DNA of 64,000 bases from Tetrastigma voinierianum (lineage: Eukaryota; Streptophyta; Magnoliopsida; Vitales; Vitaceae): assembly GCA_016808115.1 (NCBI GenBank), contig JAEQBH010001380.1:62001-126000 (forward strand). Reading direction: 5' to 3'. The notes beneath the pieces were generated by a model. It made no database searches, was not told the DNA's origin, and worked only from the letters and a program-made list of their open reading frames with translations. Positions within the stretch are counted from its first letter, which is position 1. Each line of letters opens with the position of its first letter. The position numbers and the translations under genes are program-made. Shown one piece after another: positions 44,821 to 56,852 of this stretch.

Positions 44821-45570
44821 TGGGCACGGGCTAGGGATTGCTGTTGGATGAACTTAAAGGCGAAAGGAACTCTAGTAGGCTTCCACAAACCTATTTGGAA
44901 TGCATTCTACCAAAATACCCAAGCGAATCACCCAAAACTCACTTACAAACACGTAGTAGGCACGAAGTGGGATGGTGAGCTTGATGCAAGACAAATGGGC
45001 CTAGAACCTCCAACCAACCCTAGGGGACCTTCTTGGACACAAACCACCCGTAAAAGGGGAGGTAGCTTTAACCGAGATTCTGAATGGGGGCTAAAAATCG
45101 ACCATAGGGAAGCCGGTCCCAAAATGACAAAGTGGACATTGGATTTTTCTGAGCTAGACAGCCTGGGGCTTGGAGGTTAAGCATGATGGCTAGGATGACC
45201 TTGGGAGAGCTTGGATGGATTCGCGTAATACCCTCGCAAAGTTGAGAGCACATAGGGTTTTCAAATTTACGGAGGTGAGATTATGAACACTTATGTTCAT
45301 AAAAACAGGGCAACGTCGCGACGTTATAGAAAGGCTTGATTTTCAACGTCGCGACATGGCAGAGAGGTATATTTTCAACGTCACGATCTTGGAATCCAAC
45401 GTCGCGGCGATGCATAGAGGTATATATTTCAACGTTGCGACGTTGAGTCCAACGTCGAGACATTCCTGAGACCAACAACCAGCCATGAAATTTTTACAAG
45501 AAATTTTCTAAGTGTAGAAAGCTCCCTGAATTCAGCTCTACTCCTCCTAAAGCTTGCACAAAGCTCCATG
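44821..45570 (-). mobile_element. Non-coding part of the Athila-like element with CG-rich palindromes
   Basis: AACGTCGCGACGTT (45311-45324) is a perfect 14-bp palindrome, and related copies (AACGTCGCGACA, AACGTCACGATC, AACGTCGCGGCG, AACGTTGCGACG, AACGTCGAGACA) follow about every 25-45 bp up to 45462. No coding domain can be read. Confidence 0.55.
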
Positions 45571-46700
45571 CTATCTTTCCTTCACTACTCGCAACCCTAA
45601 CCCCTCGAAGCCTGGATCTTTCAACTTAGGGGGCAACTTCTTTTGCAATATAGCACTACATTCTTCTGACAGAGCGACAGTCTCATAGTCTCCCAACTTC
45701 CTTTTCTTGGACAAGACATCCTTCATGAATTTCACGTATCCCGACATTTGCTCAAGTGCTTCAGTAATTGGGATGTTGATGTGAAGCTTTTTGAAGATAT
45801 CCATGAACCTGCCAAACCGCTTATCCAATATGTTATTTCTCAGTCTCTACGGATGCGGGATAATAGGCTTCTCATCATACATAGTTTTCTGAGCTTCAAC
45901 TTTCTCTGGTGTGTCTAAGACTGGCTTCTTTACTAACTTTTCAGCATCTTCAGCGACCTCGACACTATTTTTCTCACTTCCCGCAGGGTTTTCATCCTTT
46001 TCTTGGGATTCAACTGACTGTTCTAGAGTCTTACCACTCCTAAGGGTTATAATCCCTGCGTTGCTCCTTTCCTCTCTCATCAAGGCTGACCTCAAGTACT
46101 AGGTAGATTTCGTGCTGCCTCTCGCTCAATAACGGCCATTTACCCATTCGGGACCTCCAAATTCCTGAGTCGAAGGTTTGATTGTTCAATGATGTCTTAG
46201 TCTCATTCTCGAACTTATAATGTGACTTCATTATATTCATATGCATATCAGCTAACTGTTCCATTTTCAGATCTAGACCCGACTTCTTCTCTTGAGGTGG
46301 TTGGAGAGGTTTGGCTTGCTCCATAGGATTACCCGCATTATGATTTTTCCATGAAAAGTTAGGATAGTTCTTCCACCCCGGATTGTAATTTTGACCATAT
46401 GGATTGAAGTTCTGGTTTTGAGGGAACTTCACCATATATTGAGCTTGTTCAATAGTCAAATCTCCCATGGCATTCATCATTAGGCATTGAGAGGTGGGCT
46501 GAGGTCCATGAAATTGCTCACATGCAAGTGGGCTTTCTTCAACTTTATGCTCAGATACTTGAGAACCTAATTGTTGAGAAGCTTGTAGTTGCTTGGAGAG
46601 TTTAGACACTTGAGCAGATAAGTTTGTGAACATGTCTAAATCAAACACCCCAGCTGGTTTCTTCGGTGCTGCTCTCTTAACTGGCCATTTTCCCAATACA
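45571..46700 (-). pseudogene. Athila-type gag C-terminus and pre-protease region
   Basis: The 218-codon frame (46696-46040) has KKPAGVFDLDMFTNLSAQV with SKLSKQLQ, then NPYGQNYNPGWKNYPNFSW, a signature of Athila gag. ITLRSGKTLEQ follows (near 46045) in the next frame, then IFKKLHINIPITEALEQM with YVKFMKDVLSKKRKLGD and SAILQKKLPPKLKDPG (45800-45600), the region leading into Athila protease. The three frames are open but shifted against each other. The protein then stops: protease, RT, RNase H and integrase of this element are missing, and non-coding sequence follows. The ends of the deletion are unclear. Confidence 0.85.
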
Positions 46701-46744
46701 AAATGGTCAATGTGACCTATCTTTTCTTGTTATTCCTTAATTTC

Positions 46745-47905
46745 TCATCTTAGTTTTTCTTACCAGTATCCAGCATTTCCCATATTATGGGAAAGTATTT
46801 CTCGAGGTACTTCCCATTGATGAGCCTTTTGTGTGGCTCTCCTTCAAGGCTTGATAGCCAGTAGGCATTTTTCGGCAGTACTTGGTGAACCTTGAATGGT
46901 CCCTCCCAGTTAGGAGACCATTTCCCCATCAAGCCTAGCACCGATGGGCAAAGCACACCACCTTCCAAACGAGCCCCTTCAAATTTCTTTCGATCGCTTG
47001 TCAGAGGGTCCTAACCACATTTTTTTTCTTGGATCATGATGTGGTTAAGCGCTTGTAATATTTTCCCATCTAATGCCTTAAGTTCCATCATGGCCTCACT
47101 GTATTATTGAGGATTAAGGCCATTATGTCCGGGATACTCTGTAGTATGAACTGCCACCTTAATGAAACATCAGATCCTATCCATATGTTAGAGAGTAAGG
47201 ACTTACCCATGTAGAATCTCTTTTAGAAGTTCAATAAGCCCATAAGATAAAATTATGTGCTAATCTCTAGGATTGTCCTCTAGCATCTTCTCCAGGATGT
47301 TTATCAACACCTTATTAGAAGATTTTGTTTCGCCCATTCCGCTTGAGCAAAGGAGTAGATTTGATAGTTGAATGCTATAATCCTTGGCAAAATAAGTCAT
47401 CTCATCCCTAGTGAACATGGTGCCTTGGTCGGTTGTAATGGATTGAGGAATTCCAAACCTATTTTCTTGATGAATTGGATCACATCCTTCTACTATGCTA
47501 TCTTCAAGGTTACTGCCTATACCCATTTGGTGAAATAGTCTGTAGCAACTAAGATAAAGTTGTGTCCCTTTGATGAAGCTGGGTAAATTTTCTCAATTAA
47601 GTCCATTGCCAATCCTCTGAAAGGCCATGGTTTCACAATTGAGGAGTCCCACAATAGGGCATCCTCTCAGATGTCGCCATATTTTGACACTACTGGCAAC
47701 CCTTGGAGTAATTGATGCAATCACTTAGGATGGTTGGCCAGAAATAGCCATGTCTCCTTATCAACCATCGCATTTTTATCTCAACTTGATGGGCTTCACA
47801 GACCCCTTCATGAACTTGCTTCATCACTTCCATATTGTTTAGGAAGGATAGGCATCTGAGCAGTAGCCTATCAAGCCCCTTTTTATACAATTCCTTTTCC
47901 ATTAG
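46745..47905 (-). pseudogene. Tat-B integrase
   Basis: The first open frame (47902-47690) gives the zinc-binding part: VHEGVCEAHQ with two His and CINYSKGC with two Cys, in the family's HHCC order. The core has FGIPQSITTDQGTMF (about 47450) with a catalytic Asp and SSNKVLINILEKML (47330-47275) just after the catalytic Glu position, which is shifted by a small frame change (SSGMGE). The first catalytic Asp near 47560 is readable only in another frame. GKWSPNWEGPFKVHQVLPKN (46920-46865) is the C-terminal domain and GEPHKRLINGKYLEKYFP the end. Several frameshifts are present. It is preserved better than the Tat-A copy. Confidence 0.9.
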
Positions 47906-48570
47906 ACGAAGTTCTGCGATTGAGCTTTCACCCTATGGGGAACCTGCCTGTTAGGATCTTCTAAATACTCCATGATCTTAATTCTCCAGTCTCCTACAAC
48001 ATTTGCATCTTTATTAACAACCTCTAATTTGATTCCTCTTTCATAAATGTAGAGGTGATTCTTCTTTCCTATCACAATAAGCTTATGAGTTAATTCTTCG
48101 CTCATCTTCACACCTGAGGCTACTTGTGCTAGCTCATCCACCTCCCAATTAGATTCCCTAGGCACATATTCAAAATCCACAGAATGAAAAGAATCTAACA
48201 ATTGAGTAGAAGTAATATAATAAGGAGCCAATAATAAGCTGTTGCATTTATATTCCCTTGTTAGTTACCAAAGTACTAATTGAGAGTCCCCAATAATGTG
48301 TACCTCTTGTGCTCTAAGTTCCATCAAGATCTCCAAGCTAATCACTCTTGATTGTTGGTGCACTTAAAGGCCAAGTTGAAAGATAGTGTAGTCTTTATAC
48401 CTTTTGGTGAAATGATTACTATCCTAGCTCCAGCGGATTTCTCCGTACTAGAGCCATCAAACTTAAGAATCCATGGTCGCCTTTCCACTTCATATATCCC
48501 TAATTCCACATCCTTTTATGGTTGGATTTCTAATGAAGGATGATCAGCCAGAAAGTTAACTAAAGCTCAC
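47906..48570 (-). pseudogene. Tat-B archaeal-type RNase H
   Basis: WILKFDGSSTEKSAGARIVI (48468-48410) carries the first catalytic Asp. SLALEILMELRAQEVHIIGD with SQLVL (48330-48268) covers the second and third catalytic positions. VDFEYVPRESNWEVDELAQ with VASGVKM (48179-48105) includes the late catalytic Asp of the DELAQ motif. The C-terminal half is open for 109 codons; the N-terminal half needs a frame change near 48240. It sits between the first RNase H and integrase, as expected for Tat elements. Confidence 0.9.
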
Positions 48571-48890
48571 CCCTTGACTGATTTCTATGGAAAATATACC
48601 AAGGTGAACTCTAACAGAGCAAGGGACCATTTGCCGATTCGTTTAGTGATTAAGGGTCGGCTTAGCATGTATTCCATCAAGTCGGTTTGAGAGACCACAT
48701 ACACTTGAGACTTGATCAAGTAATGTCTCAATTTCATATATGCAAAGTATAAGGCCAAACACAACTTCTCAATGGGTGTATATCTCGTCTCTATTGAATT
48801 TAGGACTCTACTCAAATAGTAAACAGCCTGCTCATGGCCTTCAACATTATTTTGTGCCAGAAGGCATCTTATAGACTCTTTTGTAGCTCA
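48571..48890 (-). pseudogene. Tat-B first RNase H (C-terminal part)
   Basis: SRVLNSIETRYTPIEKLCLA and LYFAYMKLRHYL (48810-48735) hold the usual ETRY..IEK helix. RPLITKRIGKWSLALLEFTL with VYFP (48660-48590) is the end of the domain. The N-terminal strand with the first Asp near 48880 is decayed. Confidence 0.85.
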
Positions 48891-49990
48891 TAGATAGAGT
48901 TTGAGTGGCCGACCCTTCGACGGTGACATTAAAACAGGGGGTTTAGAAAGGTAACATTTGATTCCATGAAAATCTATTTGGTGCTTTTTCTCCCATTTAA
49001 ACTCTTCCACTTCTTTAAGCTTGATTAGGTCAAAGAATATCTTAGTCTTCCCTGCCAGATTAGAGATGAACCTCCTTACATAGTTCACTTGACTCAAGAG
49101 CTTCTGAAGTTCTTTCTTATTTTGAGGGAGCCTCGTCGAATGATGGCCTGCTTTATTTCGATCGACTTCCACTCCTTTTTTGTGAACCAGAAACCCTAGA
49201 AAATTTCCGGCTTGAACCCCAAAAGCACATTTGAGTGGATTAAGTTTCAGTTGATGAAGTCTCATCCTTTCAAAACTTTTACTTAAACGATTCACATGTT
49301 CTGTGACCCTCTTAGATTTAACCATAATATCATCGATATAAATCACCATGTGATGGCCTAACATATCATGAAAGATGGCATTCATAGCCCTTTGGTAAGT
49401 TACATTAGCATTTTTCAAACCAAAAGGCATGACCAGCCATTCAAACATTCCTAAGGAACTAGAACATCTGAAGGCGGTCTTAGATATATCATCAACAACT
49501 ATTAGGATTTGGTTATACCTAGAAAAACCGTCCATGAAGGAAATGAATTAATATTTCTATAATCAACTAACATGTCAGCAATAGGCATTACGTACATGTC
49601 TTTAGGAGTGTCATCATTTAAATCCCTAAAGTCTACATAAACTCTAAGTTTCCCATTCTTTTTTATCAAAGGGACAATATTTACTAACCATTGCACATAC
49701 CTTGTAGGTATGATGAATTTAGCCTTCAAAAGCTTCTCAATCTTCTTTTTCACCTTCGGCTTTATCTCCTTGGACATTATTCTAGGTGGTTGTTGAAAGG
49801 GGTGAAATCGCTTGATAGGTGTTTGTCCCACCAAGCTTATGTCCAGATTCGCATCTCATCGTAATTCTGGGCAAGCAATCATTGAATAATTCAGAGGTTG
49901 CAATAATCCCTCTCTTTGAGTCTAAGAAGGAACTATTATAGGTAATCCCCAGCTCTTCCACAATGTCGAGGTTCACTCTCCATGGGGTCG
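48888..49990 (-). pseudogene. Tat-B reverse transcriptase, one frameshift from continuous
   Basis: Two overlapping frames (49834-49502 and 49535-48888) cover the enzyme. KPKVKKKIEKLLKAKFI, IVPLIKKNGKLRVYVDFRDL and NDDTPKDMYVMP give the fingers. MDGFSRYNQI has the first catalytic Asp, MFEWLVMPFGLKNANVTYQR the next block and YIDDIMVKS the intact catalytic box. RMRLHQLKLNPLKCAFGVQ and GNFLGFLVHKKGVEVD follow. LQKLLSQVNYVRRFISNLAG and the connection domain end at about 48890. The start of the conserved region (LDIVEELGITYNSS, 49976-49782) lies upstream in a third frame. This is the best-preserved RT in the window. Confidence 0.92.
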
Positions 49991-50199
49991 TACTGGTATC
50001 GCAGATTCGAACTTAGGCGGGCTTGCTCCAAATCCTCCATCTTTATTTCTTAATCTTCTTCATATGAATCCTCTTCAAAAATTATCTTAGCCCCATAGGT
50101 ATTCTGGAGGTGCTCTTCTTCAATCCTTCTTTTCCATAGTCTCACAAACTTTCATTTCTCGACTACGGTAGTTGCATCTTATCGGGCTTTTCTTCGAGT

Positions 50200-50905
50200 A
50201 ATCAATCATCGATCTCCTCGATGATTAGGCCACTCATTGGCTTATAAGGCATGATTGTAGTCACCTTTAGGAGTTTGGCCGCATCCTTTCGGATTTCCAT
50301 AGAATCCTTTGAGTCGATGTATGCTTTCCTCGGGATCCCATCTTTCCTTCTGCTAGTGAACTTGATAGGACCAAATTCTTGATCATAATACCTGGCTTCC
50401 ACAGAGCCTGTAGCTGCCATGAAGGGTTGCTTATTTTTCCGCACCACTTCCACTTCATTACCTTTCCAAAATAGTAAGAATTGATGAAGAGAGGATGACA
50501 CACACCGATTGGCATGAATCAAGTCCCTCCCTAACAAAATGTTGTAATTTTCAATAGAGTCTATCATAACAAAGGCAGATAGTGCAATTTTGCTGCCAAT
50601 GGTGATATCTATTGGTAGTATCCCTAGGGTCTTGGATACTTCTCTAGTAAAGGTAGACACAACCACCTCTGTTTATATTAAATCATTGATGCTCCTTCCC
50701 AGAGCTCTTAGCATTCTCAATGACATTAAATTTACCGCTGATCCTTTATCTATTAGTACCTTGGATATCGGTCTACCACTGAGATGGGCTCTTACGTACA
50801 AAGGCTTTATATGCCTCGTTATTTCCACAAAGGGTTTCTCTAGTATCACCTTTTGAGGTTTGCATTCTTCAGAGGATTCTATGGTAACTCCACCGTGGCC
50901 CACAT
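50200..50905 (-). pseudogene. Tat-B aspartic protease
   Basis: VEITRHIKPLYVRAHLSGRP then KVLIDKGSAVNLMSLRML (50830-50710) is the catalytic half. The active Asp is present, but the next residue is Lys where Thr, Asn or Ser is usual. VSTFTREVSKTLGILPIDIT, SAFVMIDSIENYNILLGRD and ANRCVSSSLHQFLLFWKG (50660-50470) form the second half in a 154-codon frame. KPMSGLIIEEIDD closes it. The two halves are in different frames, with a stop between them at about 50670. The enzyme would process Gag-Pol. Confidence 0.88.
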
Positions 50906-50939
50906 CTTCCTCTGTGGTCAGGTGCTTTCTTTCTACCTC

Positions 50940-51900
50940 TACTAGGTCTTCCTTTGTTTTTTTTTTTTTTTTGACTTGAAAATAGTTGGCAATGTTAGAG
51001 AAACAATAGAATAATTTAAAGAAATAGGGATTTCACCTATCATTAAGGCTTCAGATTCCATCACTTCATTCACACTACTCATTGACTCCATATCCTTAGT
51101 AGCTTTCCTCCTAAACTTTGCTTTTTCCAAGCTAGGAACCATTCCTTCCTTCACTTTCTCTAACTCCATGGCATCTTCCTTTTGGATTTCCATAGGTACA
51201 TCAATGAGCTGCCTTCTATCAGTTGCTCTTTGCCTCTGCATCCTCCTTTTCTGGGTCCTGTACATCATTTAGGGAAATTTTTTGTGTTGTACCACATGCC
51301 ACCTTTGACCAAGAGAAACCATAGGAGGAATGATACACCTCACAGGCTTTTCCTTATTTGCAACCTCCTCCCTTGGAGAATTGGGTCCACCTCTTAGAAC
51401 AACATGTTTGGTTGGAGAAACATGTCTTTCCCCTACCAGATTCCTTGAAGAAGTGAAGTTGTCTGCAATCTTCTCTCTTGAGGAAAACAATCTACCTCTT
51501 GGAGAAGTGAAGTTGTCCCTCAGAATCCCATTCTCAGACATTAGAGAAATGGGTCCACCTTTTGGGAAACAGGCATGGGAGTGGGAGAAACATGTCTTTC
51601 CTCGTCTTTTCATTGAGTAAATTGTCTCTTTCCTTGAAATCTTGTCATTTAGAGGAAGGAACTTACTCCTTGGGGAACAAGCTCTCTTTGTTGAGGAACA
51701 TTCTCTGAACCTGCCTGCATCATTCTCCCTTGGGGAAATGAACCTACCCTATGGAGAGGTGGTCCTTTTTGCACCATTTTCTCTAAGAGGAACAAATTCA
51801 TCTTCTAGGGAATTCGTCTTGCCTTTTGCAAGTTTCCTTTACTGAGAATCAAGCTATGCTACTCGTCTCTCGCAGTACCCCCTTCACTTAATTTCTCCCC
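50940..51900 (-). pseudogene. Tat-B linker between gag and protease with internal repeats
   Basis: The minus strand has open frames 51268-50942 and 51613-51269 with highly charged, serine-rich text and no fold that I recognise. From 51330 to 51850 the DNA is a set of imperfect repeats in which (C/T)TTGGAGAA(G/C)TGAA(G/C)TTG- or GGAGAA(A/T)(C/T)(A/G)TG-type segments recur every 30-70 bp. The protein repeats short FTSPRG / SREK / SPT-like units. It seems to be a fast-evolving spacer in the polyprotein. Confidence 0.55.
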
Positions 51901-52029
51901 GATGGAGGATTTGTACAAACTGCAACCTATCCCTTTTTCAATCTATCAATACGAACCATAAAATATTTAGGGACCCATACATTTCTTAGAGAGTTTTTCT
52001 CGCTTTCGATTCTAATACTGCTCAGATCA

Positions 52030-52725
52030 AAGTTAGTAGTGTCAGACAGGCCATTCGTGGGAAAGGATCCTCATCGATTGCCATAGTCTCTTTTTCGTCA
52101 AGGAACTTGAGTATCCTTTTGTTGACTCCATCCTGTATGACATTTATGAAACCCCAACATGCATTAGTAGTACGGTTCCATGAATTGTGGTACTTACAAT
52201 AAGCCTTTCCCCTTAGTTTGTCCTTGTTGGGGATCTGGTGGTCTTTAGGGAAGGTAATGAATTTTTTTTTTACTAGGAAATCAAATATTTCCTTTGTCTT
52301 TGCTACCTCAAAAGTATATTGGACCTATGTATCAACAATTTGTGCCTTTTTGCACACATAGGGTGCCTTTTCTACCAAAAGAGGACAAGTGAATGTCCCT
52401 GTAGTAGATAGATTTGCCACTGCCACCTCCTGGTTCACCTCTTGACAATAAGTTCCCATGGACTTCTTCCTTTGGTAACTTTCTTCCTTGAGCAACTCTT
52501 CATATACTGTCACCTTAGCTGTAAGTTCATAAAAATATTTAAATTTCATACCTTGGAATTTCTTCCTCAACTCAATGTCCAAACCTCTTTGCGCCATTTT
52601 CACATACTCTGTCCTTGGAAGATGGATCTTGCATATGTTTCTTAGCTTCTTGAAACGGGAGAAAAACAAATTAGTGGTCTCCCAATTTCTTTGAGTCACT
52701 CTAGACAGTTCTGCGATTCACACTT
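52030..52725 (-). pseudogene. Tat-B gag, C-terminal part
   Basis: A 124-codon frame (52699-52325) has FFSRFKKLRNICKIHLPR, YVKMAQRGLDIELRKKFQGM and YELTAKVTVYEELLKEESY, typical of the second half of Tat gag capsid. After a stop, KDHQIPNKDKLRGKAYCKYH and NSWNRTTNACW (52230-52150) hold a C-x2-H...C arrangement that replaces the usual CCHC knuckle in this group. The 5' half of gag lies at 58348-59540, separated by the solo LTRs. Confidence 0.85.
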
Positions 52726-55439
52726 TGTGCCCTAAAATTCGGGTCCGTTGATCACCCATCAACCCATGGAATGCCTATGGATATCATGTAACTCGATACC
52801 ACACTGTTGTGTCCTATTTACCGGGATCCAAATTTAACAAAAATCGGACATAGTCTCCTTTGTACAGGGAGCTCTATCCAAAACCCAAACTGCACAATAT
52901 ACAATAACATGACCCATCTGAAGCCCAATATAACACAATGATTGCACCGGGTCCATTTATGAGTAAAAATTGACCACATCGGGTCCATTTATCCACATTC
53001 ATGTAAAAACATGCAAGACTATATTAAAATAGTACATATGAGTTCAATTACAACTTTTTACAAAAAAATACATGCCAAAACTAGTATGCTAAAAAAATAT
53101 CACAAAAAGAATTATAAAGCCAAGCCCATTTTCTTCACCCTTTGCAACCTCTGATGAGAGCCAGTCCACCTAAGTGTATATCCCAGACTGGAATGTTTTT
53201 CCATATAGGGTGAGCCATGCCCAGTAGAGTAATTCCTATAGAGGCTACTCTCCACCTAAGTGCACATGCAATGCTTACATTTGACAATTCATATTCACAT
53301 CCACAATTCCAAATAAGAATGTGCAATTCTAGGTTGGAATTCTACATGTCATGCTATGAAATAAGATGAGACTCACTCATGCACCATACCCCGAGTCTTT
53401 ACCGACTCCCACCACACAATGCAATGCCAATGTGTGATAAAATCCGTCATTGATGGATTACATCCAATGATCCTTTTCGAAATAAAATCATGTGTTTATA
53501 AACCAAAACTTGTTGGATGTTAAACCTCGAATGATCATTTCATATACAAAACTCATGTGTATTTTCGGATAGCAAATTTTCTGCCTACCGTATATTCGTA
53601 ATTCCTTCCTATACCTCTTTCGACTTTCACCGTTGAGGTATGAACCAAGACGTCTTTCACCCGAGGGTGTGTCTTGCCCTTCTTGCTATTACCCGACACA
53701 AGTTTTTTTTTCTATTTCATGCAACATTACGATTTTGTTGGACTTCGTCCAACAGTACCGAGCCCACTCATCAATCACCAAATGTTGTGTTTGATTTCAA
53801 CCATGCACTCATACCAATGAAATGCCATGACCCCGTGCAAATGCAATGTGATGCGCCATTGCATGTCAATGTCATGTCACATATGTGATGAATGCCATAT
53901 AGACAATTTAATACATACATTTTACCATGTATCATGGGCAATTATATTGCATGCATATAATCTCTAAAACAAACATTCAGTTCAATGTCAATATATAAGC
54001 ACACATATATTACCATTCATCAAACAACAATTAACCAAATCATGTTATTAAAAAATAAAGTAATAAAAACTTTAACTCTCAAGGCCAAATGTGACATATA
54101 AAATGCTCACAAAAACAGCCCACACAACGCACCTAAACCTGGGCCTCTTAAATGGCCATAAAATCGCTAAACATGCCTTTAAATCGTCACAAAATCGCCA
54201 ACAAGCCCTTAGCATCCGAATCTTTTTTTTTTTTAATCCAAACAAATTCCTAAACAATTCTTGGGACATACTACACAATCACAAATAAATTCACCAACCG
54301 ACACAACGGCCACAAACGGCCAAGAAGCCGCTTAAAATAGGCAAAATGTTCTTAGTAGTCCTAGATATTCTTTTAATCCAAATGGGCCCTTAAACAATTT
54401 TTGGGACATACTATACACAACCACAAATCAATTCACCAAACCGGCCACAAACAGGCCGGAAAACGACCATTAAAGCTATTTAAACAGCCAATAACCCCTT
54501 ATGGCATCAACACAACCAAACTCTCTTAAAACAATTTGTTGGAAATAAACCAAAGTAGGAAGAACTCCTACCTCTTGAAAAGCAGTAGCAAGGTTAGGAA
54601 GTCCCAAGAGTACATCCTAAGCCCAAAAAACTTGATTTCCCCAAATCTCCCTATAAAACCTGGGTAAATTTGAAATTTTTCGAAAAAGGGCAAAACGGTA
54701 AATTGTCGTAATAGTACAAGTTTGGTAAAACCCGAGTTTTCTAGATCTCTGATGATGAAATCCACTCTCACCGTTGATCTGCCTCTTGCGAAATCTAGTT
54801 ACCCTAACAAATTTTGTTGAATTTCGAGATAATTAGAATTTTCACGATTTTCGAAGCAAAGGGTGTCGGGTGGACCCCAAAAACAGGATTTTTGAGAAAA
54901 ATCTTGAAAGTGGAAAATAAATTAAGTAAAATTCATTTAAAATAAATTGAACTTGAACATGGATGAAATAAATTATTTCGATGAAACTGACTCCACTGTG
55001 AGTGGACACGTATGACGTGGCCACTCATCCGACTTAGTTGCTAAACAAAGGGGGTTAGGGCAACAAAAGGCCCATTCTTTTTTCTTTTGTTTTGGCCATG
55101 AGAGAGGAGAAGAGAAAGAGGGAGAGAGCTCCAACTTCTCTCTACGATCTACAGAGATCGGTTTGTCGGAATTCGTCGAGCCAAGAACGAAAGTTCATCT
55201 ACTCGACGAGGGCTACGCGTGGATACCGAAAACACAGGATTTCTCCAAGGATTTAAGCAAGGAGTTCGAGAAATCAAAGGTTTCAGGTTTAGGAAGTGTC
55301 CACGGGACTTCCTAGAGTTTCTTCTACGCTCAAAGAGGAATGGATTCTTTATACTTTGGTTTATTTTATGCTCTAAGGGTTGTTTGGTTGTGTTTTTTTG
55401 CCCTAAGGGGTTGTTTGGAAAAATTTTTGGGCTGTGGGA

Positions 55440-56015
55440 ATGCTGCCCTGTTTTGACCCTATGAAACGTCCAGATTTCGAGATTGATTTTTGGTGGGAAA
55501 AACGAGGGAATTTGGACTAGTGTCCTTCATGGAAATTATATCTGCATCTGTAAGCTTAACGTGGGCTTTTGAATCACCCAAATTGGACCTTTATAGCTCA
55601 AGTTATGGTCAATTTTTCGGGATTGCCACAGGCTACCCTGTTTTGACCATACACATTGTCCAGATTTTGGGACTGATTTTTGGTTGGGAAAAAGAGGGAA
55701 TTTGAACCAGTGTTCTTCATAGAAATTATAACTGCATCTGTAAACTTGATGTAGGCTTTTGAATCACCCAAATTGGACCTCTATAGCTCAATTTATGGTC
55801 CATTTTCCGATCAAGCATAGACTCCATTTGTTTTGACCCGATATAATCGGCCCGCATTTTGAGAATGATTTCTACAGAAAAAGAAGGAATTTGGACTAGT
55901 GTCCTTCATGGAAATGGTAGCTACATCAGTGAACTTGATGTTAGGCTTTTGAATCACCCCAATTGACCTCTACAGCTCAAGTTATAGTCCATTTCATTCC
56001 TAAGATTGCCATAGT
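55440..56015. repeat. 190-bp tandem repeat, three copies
   Basis: GTTTTGACC marks units at about 55450, 55640 and 55830. Each unit includes GGAATTTGGACTAGTGT-like, CTTTTGAATCACCC and ATAGCTCAAGTTATGGTC-like text. It lies in the U3 side of the solo LTR. Confidence 0.9.
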
Positions 56016-56758
56016 TTAGGTTGTTATTTGTTTGTGACCAAATTTTAGGACTGATTAGGATCAAATTTAGTGCTACTATTGACCGACTGGACTCAAGCTG
56101 ACGTCATGTTTAGGCATGATTGAGGCCCGTGGATTACCGGTTTGGTACTGCTGATGGCTCAGCTCCCAAGGCCGTTTTGTGGACCGTTTTATGGGCATAA
56201 TATATGTTACACTTGGCCTCGAGGATCAAGAGTGTCATTGCTTGATTAAGTAGTTACTTGTTTGGATGTCAATGTGTGTTCTAGCGTATTGACATGTGAT
56301 GGATCTCTGTGTGCAAATGGCCATTACGTGGCTTGATTATACGTGTGTCATTGCTTGAATATAGAATGACATGTTGTATATTGATTTTAATATATGCGTG
56401 CATGATATATTGACATGAATGAAATGATGTATGGAAGTCATATGTAGGAGATGTGATTGTCCATGACACCAGGTAAGCGGTGTGGAATTGTGTGTCTATG
56501 TAGAATTCATTATGCATGTGGCATGATATAGCATGTAATGGCGTATCGCATTGCATTTATGCACGGGAACATCTCATGACATGGGTGTGAGTGCATGGTT
56601 ATAATCAACATCAGGTTCGTGTTTGATCGATGAGTTCTGTGACGCTGGGACAACATCCAACTGAATTGCACGGTTGTATACATGAAAATAAAAATATGTG
56701 TCAGGTAATAGCAAGCAGTGGATAGATACTCCCATCGTGAAAGCCTTTGTATTTTTGG

Positions 56759-56774
56759 TTATATATATATAGCA

Positions 56775-56848
<74 letters not shown>
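56759..56848. repeat. (TA)n microsatellite in the solo LTR
   Basis: Short TA run at 56759-56770, then a long uninterrupted TA tract at 56777-56848. The poly Tyr-Ile frames on the minus strand here are artefacts of the repeat. Confidence 0.95.

Positions 56849-56852
<4 letters not shown>

Noticed and set aside
44551..45180. 209-codon plus-strand ORF
   Set aside because: It is the complement of the PF20167-type ORF and adjacent leader on the minus strand, where the readable domain lies.
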